The notes beneath the pieces were generated by a model, which saw only the letters and a list, made by a program, of their open reading frames with translations, was not told the DNA's origin and made no database searches. Below, one piece after another: positions 57,241 to 64,000 of a DNA stretch of 64,000 bases. Origin of the DNA: Maribacter litopenaei (GTDB lineage Bacteria > Bacteroidota > Bacteroidia > Flavobacteriales > Flavobacteriaceae); assembly GCF_025244665.1 (NCBI RefSeq), contig NZ_CP104205.1, forward strand, positions 930,001 to 994,000. The letters run 5' to 3'. The position numbers and the translations under genes are program-made. Positions within the stretch are counted from its first letter, which is position 1. Each line of letters opens with the position of its first letter.

Positions 57241-57627
57241 ATGAAAAGTAAGATTAACGCCGTACAACTATTTCATGAATCATTTGGTTTAGGCGTATCA
57301 CATGAGATGAAGGCCAATTTGGGAAAATCCAAAAACCAGTTACGATTCAATTTGATGGACGAGGAAAATAAGGAATATTTAGAGGCCGCATCAAATGATG
57401 ACCTTGTTGAGGTTGCGGATGCCTTAGGTGATATGCTTTATATACTTTGTGGAACTATTTTAGAACATGGTATGCAACATAAAATAGAGGAAGTCTTTAA
57501 TGAAATTCAACGTAGCAATATGAGTAAATTGGGTGAGGATGGTAAGCCGATTTATAGGGAAGACGGAAAGGTTTTAAAAGGGCCCAACTATTTTAAGCCC
57601 GATATCTCCTCTATTTTGGATAAATAA
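57241..57627 (+). CDS. MazG-like nucleoside triphosphate pyrophosphohydrolase
   Basis: A 128-residue intact protein of the all-alpha NTP-PPase group: FHESFGLGVSHEMKANLGKSKNQLRFNLMDEENKEYLEAASNDDLVEVADALGDMLYILCGTILEHGM with the metal motif E-x-x-E (DEENKEYLEA) and E/D pair (VEVADALGDMLY), then YREDGKVLKGPNYFKPDI. Such proteins hydrolyse NTPs or related nucleotides to the monophosphate and pyrophosphate. The substrate is not known here. Ends in a strong terminator. Confidence 0.85.
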   Translation: MKSKINAVQLFHESFGLGVSHEMKANLGKSKNQLRFNLMDEENKEYLEAASNDDLVEVADALGDMLYILCGTILEHGMQHKIEEVFNEIQRSNMSKLGEDGKPIYREDGKVLKGPNYFKPDISSILDK

Positions 57628-57653
57628 AAAAAGGGCTCTGAAGCCCTTTTTTT
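57627..57653. terminator. Bidirectional terminator between MazG-like gene and ilvE
   Basis: AAAAAAGGGCT / AGCCCTTTTTTT with a short loop between two convergent genes. It overlaps the predicted true end of ilvE. Confidence 0.88.
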
Positions 57654-58729
57654 ATACATTCACTTTATATCGCCAGCCGTATTTATCTTCAGATTTGTTA
57701 TACTGAATATCAGTAATTAATTTTTTCAACTTTGCTGCGTAACTGTTTTCTAATTACGGAAGATCATAATCCGAACCTTTATAGCCAAAAGCTGCAATAG
57801 GTGAAATAACCGCTGCGGTACCAGCACCGAACATTTCTTTTAAGCTACCATCCTTGGCTGCATTTACTACTTCGGTTACGGTAATTTTTCGTACTTCTGT
57901 GGGAATATTATTGTCCTTGGCAATTTCCAAGATGCTTTTTCTCGGTAATACCATCCAATATTCTATCACTGGTTGGTCCCGTAATTAAGGTATCATTGAT
58001 TCGGATGAAGATGTTCATCGCACCCGCCTCCTCAATATATTCATGTTCTGTATCATCTGTCCGAGATAACTTGATTGTACCCTTTCTCAATAGCCAATTG
58101 AGTAGGGTAAAACTGACCCGCATAGTTACCTCCGGCTTTAGCGAAGCCAACCCCACCATTTGCGGAACGGGAATACGTTTGTTCAATTAAGACCTTTACT
58201 TTGCCGGAAAAATAGGATCCGGAAGGGGCGCAGGCAATAATAAACTTATACTCATCCGCAGGAGAGGCATGGAATCCATTTCCTGAAGCGAAAATAAAAG
58301 GTCTTATATATAAGGATGAACCTTCATTTGTGGGAATAAAATCACTATCCAATTCTAGTAAAGTGGTAAGACCTTCCATAAAATAGTCCTCCGGTAATTC
58401 GGAATGGCAAGTCGTTTTGCAGATATGTTTAACCTTTTTTGATTGTCCAAAGGTCTAAATAGGAAAATATCGCCATTGATGTCTTTATATGCTTTCATTC
58501 CTTCAAAGATGGCTTGTCCATAATGGAAAACCTTCGCTGAAGGGTCGAGCATTATTGGTTGATAAGGCATTATCTTCGGGGTCTGCCACTCACCATTCTT
58601 ATAATCGCATACCAACATATGGTCTGTATATACGGAACCGAATTTTAAATTGTCGAAATCGACCTGATCTATTTTAGAAGTCTTTGCCTTCTCGATATTT
58701 ATATTCACATTTTTAGTTTCTATGCTCAT
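57652..58729 (-). CDS. ilvE: Branched-chain amino acid aminotransferase (three frameshifts and a late stop)
   Basis: About 358 residues when joined. N-terminus INIEKAKTSKIDQVDFDNLKFGSVYTDHMLVCDYKNGEWQTPKIMPYQPIMLDPSAKVFHYGQAIFEGMKAY; then FIPTNEGSSLYIRPFIFASG, SADEYKFIIACAPSG-like part, FAKAGGNYAGQFYPTQLAIEKGYNQV with the PLP lysine region, and TGTAAVISPIAAFGYKGSDYDLP. Frame changes near 58370, 58070 and 57965. A TAA at 57754-57756 ends the protein at DYDLP, but the same frame continues LENSYAAKLKKLITDIQYNKSEDKYGWRYKVNV to 57652, the usual end. It exchanges the amino group of Leu, Ile and Val. Confidence 0.9.
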
Positions 58730-58837
58730 TCCAAAAAAATCTTTAATAGATTAAAATTAATCAAATATATGTACAGCCCCTTCTTTTTTAGACTAAAAAT
58801 CAGCAGTTTTGTAATGGGAATCTAATTTTTAAAAATT

Positions 58838-59321
58838 ATGAAAGGTTTTAACATTTTACTTGTCTTATTGTTGATAGGTTTCAAATCTTTAAGCCAGGAA
58901 AAGACATCTGTATCGAACGAATTAAACACATTTGGTGAATGGGTAGATGAATCAAATTTAGAAAGTTCCCAAGACATGATGGCTTTGTATAATGGTTTAA
59001 CCTCACGGCGAAACATTAAGGGCTAAGTTCACTGGTAAAGTCAAGGAGGTTTGTCAAGCGAAAGGATGTTGGATGAAGGTAGAACTGACTGATGGAAATG
59101 AGGCTATGGTCAGATTTAAGGACTATGCTTTTTTTATGCCCAAAGATATTGCCGGTAAATATGTAACGGTGGATGGTATTGCATTTGCCGAGGAAATGAG
59201 CATAGAAGATCAAAAACATTATGCCAAGGACGGTGGTGCAACAAAAGAGCAATTGGAAAAGATTACTATGCCCAAAAAGACGTATGGTTTCGAGGCTAGT
59301 GGGGTACTGATTAAGAATTAG
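58838..59321 (+). CDS. DUF4920 secreted protein (frameshifted)
   Basis: About 160 residues when joined near 59025: signal peptide (GFNILLVLLLIGFKSLSQE), then FTGKVKEVCQAKGCWMKVELTDGNEAMVRFKDYAFFMPKDIAGKYVTVDGIAFAEEMSIEDQKHYAKDGGATKEQLEKI, ending YGFEASGVLIKN. The block C-QxKGCWM followed by MVRFKDYxFFMPKD is the hallmark of DUF4920, an OB-like secreted family that may bind metal through its Cys pair and Met. Function unknown. It is one base from the next start. Confidence 0.85.
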
Positions 59322-59322
59322 T

Positions 59323-60014
59323 TTGGAAAGAGAGATCATTACTACTGCTGATGGGTCTAAGACCATTCAAATAAAGGAATGGAACGAGCAATATCATTCG
59401 AAACATGGGGCCATACAGGAGGCCTATCATGTATTTATTAAAAACGGACTGGATTTATTTGAGCACCAAGATCTTGCAATATTGGAAATAGGGTTTGGAA
59501 CCGGTCTAAATGCATTTATCACACTATTAGAAGGTTCAAAAAAATGTCTCAGCATACATTATGTGGCGGTTGAGGCATATCCAGTTAGTGTCGCTGAGAT
59601 CAGTCAATTGAACTATGTGGAGGAACTCGATGCGCTGGAAAAACAGCGTGATTTTGAGAAATTGCACAGTAGTCCATGGCATGAAGCTTCATCTATTACA
59701 AAGGATTTTACGTTACAAAAGGAACAAAAGGATTTTAACGATATTCAGAGTTCTTCCCAGTTTGACCTAATTTATTTTGATGCTTTTGGTGCCCGAGTGC
59801 AACCAGAACTTTGGACTGTTCAAATTTTTGAGAAGATGTTCCGGGCATTAAAAAATAATGGAGTTCGCGTCACCTATGCCGCGAAAGGTAGCGTTAGAAG
59901 GGCCATGCAGGAAGTTGGTTTTGAAGTAGAGCGACTTCCCGGTCCTCCCGAAAGAGGGAAATGTTGAGAGCCGTGAAAATCCAATTGAAAATACGCACCG
60001 TTAATTTGTCTTAA
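59323..60014 (+). CDS. mnmD: MnmD-like tRNA methyltransferase (TTG start, frameshifted end)
   Basis: About 230 residues. TTG at 59323, right after the DUF4920 stop, begins MEREIITTADGSKTIQIKEWNEQYHSKHGAIQEAYHVFI. Then LAILEIGFGTGLNAFITLL (SAM-binding), YVAVEAYPVSVAEI, FDLIYFDAFGARVQPELWTVQIFEKMFRALKNNGVRVTYAAKGSVRRAMQEVGFEVERLPGPP. The frame changes near 59950, giving KREMLRAVKIQLKIRTVNLS to 60014, the family ending. It is the methyltransferase-only form (no MnmC oxidase part), finishing the mnm5 group on wobble uridine. Confidence 0.9.
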
Positions 60015-60085
60015 AAACCGGCTTTCAATGTTAAATCCAAATTAAACCTACATTTGGCCTTATAAGAAAACAATATCTTTGGTCT

Positions 60086-61047
60086 ATGAAGATATTAATA
60101 ACAGGTGCGACCGGGTTGGTGGGGACAGAATTGGTATCTCAATGTCTTACCAAAGGTCACGAGGTAAATTACTTGACTACAAGTAAGGACAAATTGGAGT
60201 CAAAGACAAACTATAAAGGTTTTTATTGGAATCCAAAAAAGGGCGAAATCGACATTCGATGCTTTGAGGGCGTTTCTACAATTGTCAATTTAGCTGGTGC
60301 CAGTATTTCCAAAAGATGGACTACCAGCTACAAAGATCAAATCTTGCAAAGTAGGATTGATTCCCTAGATACACTGTATAGGTCGCTTAATCAATTGCCT
60401 AGTCACTCGGTAACTTCTATTATATCGGCATCCGCTATCGGTATTTACCCCGATTCATTATCCAATTATTATGAGGAAAGTGAGGAACAAATAGATAATA
60501 GTTTTTTAGGAAAAGTGGTTTTAGCTTGGGAAGAAAAGGCTGATGAATTCAAAAAACTTGGTTTGTTGGTTTCTAAAATTAGGACCGGGTTGGTATTGTC
60601 CAATAGAGGAGGTGCTTTACCTCGAATGGCACAACCTGTTAAGTACTATGCTGGGGCCGCATTTGGTTCCGGACAGCAATGGCAATCATGGATTCATCTT
60701 TCCGATTTGGCTAGAATGTTCCAATTCATTCGGAAAATGAATTAGAGGGTGTTTTTAATGGGGTTTCTCCTAATCCCGTTACAAATAATAGATTAGTGAA
60801 AGAGATTGCCGAGGTTTTAAAGCGCCCATTATTTTTACCTAATATACCTGAAATTGTCATGAAGGCCCTACTAGGGGAGATGAGTTATTTGCTATTTGCC
60901 AGTCAAAGGGTGAGCAGTAAGAAAATAGAGGGTGAAGGGTTTATTTTTGAATATCAGAATATTTGTTCGGCATTGGAGGCTATTTATCAAGTACAAGAAT
61001 CTAATACAAAGATATCCAACGATATATCAAAGGAATATGTGTCATAA
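60086..61047 (+). CDS. TIGR01777-family epimerase-like protein (frameshifted)
   Basis: About 320 residues when joined near 60745. Extended short-chain dehydrogenase fold: KILITGATGLVGTELVSQCLTKGHEVNYLTTS (nucleotide loop GATGLVG), YWNPKKGEID, TIVNLAGASISKRWTTSYKDQILQSRI, SASAIGIYP, KIRTGLVLSNRGGALPRMAQPVKYYAGAAFGSGQQWQSWIHLSDLARMF; then FNGVSPNPVTNNRLVKEIAEVLKRPLFLPNIPEIVMKALLGEM. This is the YfcH-like group of unknown substrate. The terminator at 61080 follows. Confidence 0.9.
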
Positions 61048-61079
61048 ATCTGCAACCAAAATCCAGTAACAATACTAAG

Positions 61080-61102
61080 ATCCGCTTTTGGCGGATTTTT
61101 TT
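61080..61102 (+). terminator. Terminator after the TIGR01777 gene
   Basis: ATCCGC / GCGGAT stem with a five-base loop followed by seven T residues. Confidence 0.85.
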
Positions 61103-61119
61103 ATAAAGTTTGGTGACAT

Positions 61120-61152
61120 TTTGACATTTTTAAAGATTTGGCAGTACTTTTG
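61120..61152 (+). promoter_or_regulatory. Promoter of grpE-dnaJ
   Basis: TTTG (61120-61123) and TACTTTTG (61145-61152) with a 21-base spacer, a full match to the Bacteroidota vegetative promoter, 35 bases before the grpE ATG. No CIRCE-type inverted repeat is visible. Confidence 0.7.
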
Positions 61153-61187
61153 CCGACTCAAATCGGAAGATTAAATAAGCATTGAAC

Positions 61188-61760
61188 ATGAGCAATAAAG
61201 ATAAAAGGGAGAATATAGAGGAAGAGCTTTCCCAAGACCAAGTTTTGGAACAAGAAGGTTTTAATGAGGATCGTGATTCAGAGGATACTTTGGGGGAAAA
61301 GGATGAGATGACCGAAGAAGAACGTTTGAAGGAAGAATTGGGCAAGGAGAAAGATAAGTTTCTAAGACTTTTTGCGGAATTTGAAAACTATAAGAAAAGA
61401 ACTTCCAAGGAGCGTATGAATCTCTTCAAAACGGCCGGACAGGAAGTTATAGTTTCCCTTTTACCCGTTTTGGATGATTTTGATAGGGCGCTGAAAGAGC
61501 TTTCCAAATCAGAGGATACAGAAATGTTCAAAGGTGTTGAATTGATAAAGGTAAAGTTTCGGGAAACATTGAAGTCTAAGGGTTTACAGGAGGTTGAAGT
61601 TTCGGTTGGTGATGCATTTGATGCAGAAATCCACGAGGCCATTACACAAATACCTGCACCTGATGATAGCATGAAGGGGAAAATAATAGATGTGATCGAA
61701 AAGGGCTTCAAGCTTGGCGATAGAATTATTAGACATCCCAAAGTTGTCGTAGGAAACTAA
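61188..61760 (+). CDS. grpE: Nucleotide exchange factor GrpE
   Basis: A 190-residue intact protein. ATG 61188 is chosen over a TTG two codons upstream. An acidic N-terminal coil (KRENIEEELSQDQVLEQEGFNED) leads into the long dimerising helix KEELGKEKDKFLRLFAEFENYKKRTSKERMNLFKTAGQEVIVSLLPVLDDFDRAL and the beta head ALKSKGLQEVEVSVGDAFDAEIHEAITQIPAPDD with GFKLGDRIIRHPKVVVGN at the end. It swaps nucleotide on DnaK. dnaJ follows nine bases later; dnaK is not adjacent. Confidence 0.96.
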   Translation: MSNKDKRENIEEELSQDQVLEQEGFNEDRDSEDTLGEKDEMTEEERLKEELGKEKDKFLRLFAEFENYKKRTSKERMNLFKTAGQEVIVSLLPVLDDFDRALKELSKSEDTEMFKGVELIKVKFRETLKSKGLQEVEVSVGDAFDAEIHEAITQIPAPDDSMKGKIIDVIEKGFKLGDRIIRHPKVVVGN

Positions 61761-61769
61761 AAGAATAGT

Positions 61770-62888
61770 ATGAAGGAAGATTTTTATGAAATACTTGGTG
61801 TAAGCAAAAGTGCCTCCGCTGCCGATATAAAAAAGGCATATAGGAAAAAAGCACTTCAATATCATCCGGATAAGAATCCTGGTGACGCCAAGGCGGAGGA
61901 GATGTTTAAAAAGTCGGCCGAGGCTTATGAAGTACTGAGCGACCCAAATAAAAAGGCGAAATATGACCAATTTGGTCATGCGGCCTTCGAAGGAGGTGGT
62001 TTTGGAGGAGGCGGAATGAACATGGATGACATTTTCAGCCAATTCGGTGATATTTTCGGTAGCGCTTTTGGTGGCGGCGGATTTAGTGGTTTTGGCGGTT
62101 TCGGTGGCGGTGGTCAACGAAGGGTCAAAGGAAGTAATCTGCGTATACGTGTAAAACTTACTTTGGAGGAAATTGCCAATGGCGTGGAGAAGAAGGTCAA
62201 GGTTAGAAGAAAAATACAGGCAGAAGGTGTTACTTACAAAACATGTTCAACGTGTAATGGCAGGGGCCAAGTAACAAAAATTCAAAATACTATTTTAGGA
62301 AGAATGCAAACAGCTGCCACCTGTAATACATGTGGTGGGAGTGGACAAGTGTTGGATGGCAAACCCGGTGATGCGGATGCTCAAGGCTTGAAAATTTCGG
62401 AGGAGACTGTATCCATCAATATTCCTGCTGGAGTTGAGGAAGGAATGCAGTTAAAAGTTCCTGGTAAGGGTAATGATGCTCCCGGAAATGGTATTCCTGG
62501 TGATTTACTGGTTGCCATTGAAACACAGGAACATGAGACCTTAAAGCGTGAAGGTGATAATTTGCACTACGATCTTTACATAAGTATTTCTGATGCCATT
62601 CTAGGTACATCCAAGGAAATTGATGCTGTTGGTGGTAAGGTTAGAATTAAATTGGAACCTGGAATTCAATCTGGAAAAATCCTAAGATTAAGAGGCAAGG
62701 GAATCTCAAGTCTCAATGGATACGGTAGTGGAGACTTGTTGGTTCACGTAAATGTATGGACACCCAAAGAGTTGAGCAAGGAACAAAAGGAATTCTTTGA
62801 ACGAATGCAGGGCAATGAAAATTTTGAGCCAAAACCTGAAAAATCGGATAAGTCATTTTTCGAAAAAGTCAAGGATATGTTCTCTTAA
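61770..62888 (+). CDS. dnaJ: Chaperone DnaJ with two zinc motifs
   Basis: A 372-residue intact protein: J-domain (residues 1-70, [36 protein letters not shown] with HPD), a Gly/Phe-rich part ([22 protein letters not shown]), then only CSTCNGRG and CNTCGGSG of the usual four CxxCxGxG motifs, so at most one zinc is bound. The two substrate-binding sandwiches ([49 protein letters not shown]) and a C-terminal region ending [12 protein letters not shown] follow. The reduced zinc part is usual in Flavobacteriaceae. Works with DnaK and GrpE. Confidence 0.95.
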   Translation: MKEDFYEILGVSKSASAADIKKAYRKKALQYHPDKNPGDAKAEEMFKKSAEAYEVLSDPNKKAKYDQFGHAAFEGGGFGGGGMNMDDIFSQFGDIFGSAFGGGGFSGFGGFGGGGQRRVKGSNLRIRVKLTLEEIANGVEKKVKVRRKIQAEGVTYKTCSTCNGRGQVTKIQNTILGRMQTAATCNTCGGSGQVLDGKPGDADAQGLKISEETVSINIPAGVEEGMQLKVPGKGNDAPGNGIPGDLLVAIETQEHETLKREGDNLHYDLYISISDAILGTSKEIDAVGGKVRIKLEPGIQSGKILRLRGKGISSLNGYGSGDLLVHVNVWTPKELSKEQKEFFERMQGNENFEPKPEKSDKSFFEKVKDMFS

Positions 62889-62980
62889 ACGTCAAAATAT
62901 TTGGTGTTTAAATAAAAAACGTATATTTGAAACAATATTGGGTAACCAATATTAATTTTCTTTTTCATAGCAATTTTTTT

Positions 62981-63012
62981 CCCATCCTTGATTCTTTTGA
63001 GGGTGGGTTTTG
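62981..63012 (+). terminator. Terminator after dnaJ
   Basis: CCCATCCT / AGGGTGGG stem (one G-T pair), 11-base loop, followed by TTTTG and T-rich sequence, about 95 bases after the dnaJ stop. Confidence 0.65.
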
Positions 63013-63105
63013 TTTTTAGGTCATTTTAATTGGGTGATTTGGTAAAATTCCTATGGAAGAAAAGGCTTATGGAAACAATTCAATATCTTTGAACAAATTG
63101 CTTGC

Positions 63106-64000
63106 ATGAATCATGTTTTGGTCGCAAATAAGGTCTCCAAAAGGTACGGTGACCACGCTGCTTTGCAAAATGTTTCCATAGAAATTCCCAAAAATAGTAT
63201 TTACGGTTTGCTAGGCCCAAACGGGGCAGGTAAAACAACATTGATACGGATTATCAACCAGATTACATATCCCGACCAAGGAGAGGTGCTATTCGAAGGC
63301 GAACCCTTAAGGAGCGAACATATTGCACAAATTGGCTATCTGCCTGAGGAAAGAGGTCTTTACAAAAGTATGAAAGTTGGTGAGCAGGCTTTGTATCTCG
63401 GCCCAACTGAAAGGGTTGTCCAAAAGCGACGCCAAGCAAAAATTAAAGTATTGGTTTGATAGATTGGAGATAGGGGATTGGTGGGATAAAAAAATCCAAG
63501 AACTTTCTAAAGGAATGGCACAAAAGATACAGTTTATTGTGACCGTACTGCACGAGCCCAAACTCCTAATTTTTGATGAACCTTTCAGCGGTTTCGACCC
63601 AATAAACGCCAACATAATCAAGGACGAAATCCTTAATCTTAAGGAGAATGGAACCTCCATCATTTTTTCCACCCATAGAATGGAATCTGTAGAGGAATTG
63701 TGCGAGTACATTGCGTTAATTCATCGCTCGGAAAAAATACTGGATGGAAAGCTATCGGATATAAAGCAGGCCTATAAAAAGAATATTTTTAAAGTAGCTA
63801 TTGATACCACGACACCTTCCGGATTACTGGAACAATTAAAAAATAGTTTTACAATATTAGATTCAGCCACCATGAAAGGTCAATTGGATTTTTCCGTACA
63901 ACTCCAAAATGGCACATCTAACAAGTTGTTACAATTTTTAGGGACTCAGGGTATCATTAAAAGTTTTACGGAAACAATTCCTTCCACCAATGAAATTTTC
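63106..64000 (+). CDS. ABC transporter ATP-binding protein, NatA-like (frameshifted, cut by window edge)
   Basis: At least 298 residues. Starts VLVANKVSKRYGDHAALQNVSIEIPKNSIYGLLGPNGAGKTTLIRIINQITYPDQG with Walker A, QIGYLPEERGLYKSMKVGEQ (Q-loop). After a frame change near 63410: GLSKSDAKQKLKYWFDRLEIGDWWDKKIQELSKGMAQKIQFI (signature LSKGM), KLLIFDEPFSGFDPINA (Walker B), IIFSTHRMESVEELC (H-loop). A C-terminal DUF4162-like region follows, as in NatA/YhaQ-type exporters, and the gene leaves the window before its stop. Probably drives export of Na+ or a drug-like substrate with a permease beyond the window. Confidence 0.88.

Overview
The window looks like a chromosomal piece of a marine-type member of the Flavobacteriaceae (Bacteroidota). 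Supporting signs are a SusC/SusD pair, both type II and type III glutamine synthetases, TAnnTTTG promoter elements, a DnaJ with only two CxxCxGxG motifs, and lineage families such as DUF4197, DUF4920, DUF1684 and DUF6660-like proteins. The genus cannot be fixed from the sequence. Roughly half of the longer genes are split by one or more frameshifts, including housekeeping genes (purM, ilvE, amt, glutamine synthetases, lrp). Small indel errors in the sequence are the likeliest general cause, so split genes are annotated as single frameshifted genes.

Left part (1-11750): an integron-like cassette array. A tyrosine recombinase (10623-11750, minus) sits at the right end of eight imperfect-palindromic, attC-like sites. 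From right to left (the array direction, minus strand) they delimit eight cassettes. Two are near-identical cassettes without a clear gene. Others hold a 68-codon ORF, a three-gene metal-linked set (TonB receptor, HMA protein, Cys-rich protein), an amidohydrolase, and a DUF4377-META-META lipoprotein. The remaining two carry little or no cargo. For all eight, the 8-12 bases at one end of the cassette are the exact reverse complement of the other end of the same cassette, while the two ends within any one site differ. That is the footprint of cassette insertion at G^TT. The recombinase is Xer-like and lacks the long insertion expected of a canonical IntI. Decayed amidohydrolase pieces and a DUF2541-like gene lie at the distal (left) end.

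Mobilisation and stability region (11815-18963): a small zinc-ribbon gene, hairpins that could form an oriT, a BfmA/BtgA-like accessory protein, a DUF5712 (MobB-like) relaxase candidate, a TraG/VirD4-type coupling protein, a Fic protein with direct repeats over its start, a RadC-like JAB protein, a ParD/ParE toxin-antitoxin pair and a small membrane protein. The region ends at tRNA-Arg(ACG), on its 3' side. This fits a mobilisable island next to a tRNA. A degenerate second tRNA-Arg copy with a perfect 20-bp palindrome in its D-loop follows.

Core region (19238-64000): apt; an SPFH protein; a BlaI/M56 sensor pair with three evenly spaced operators; a Ca/Na antiporter; three tandem paralogues with carboxypeptidase-like regulatory domains; glutamine synthetases II and III; purM, a Rieske protein, an ApbE-like protein, prfA and pyrF; an alpha/beta hydrolase; a SusC/SusD/lipoprotein locus between related repeats, with a membrane-bound AraC regulator beside it; DUF4197, purU, a helical protein and an Lrp regulator; a hydrolase-like protein without its nucleophile; DUF1684; a porin/Amt/PII nitrogen cluster; crcB and two very small membrane proteins; a MazG-like protein; ilvE; DUF4920; mnmD; a TIGR01777 epimerase; grpE-dnaJ; and the start of an ABC exporter. 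Nitrogen assimilation (GSII, GSIII, Amt, PII) and envelope nutrient uptake are the recurring themes.
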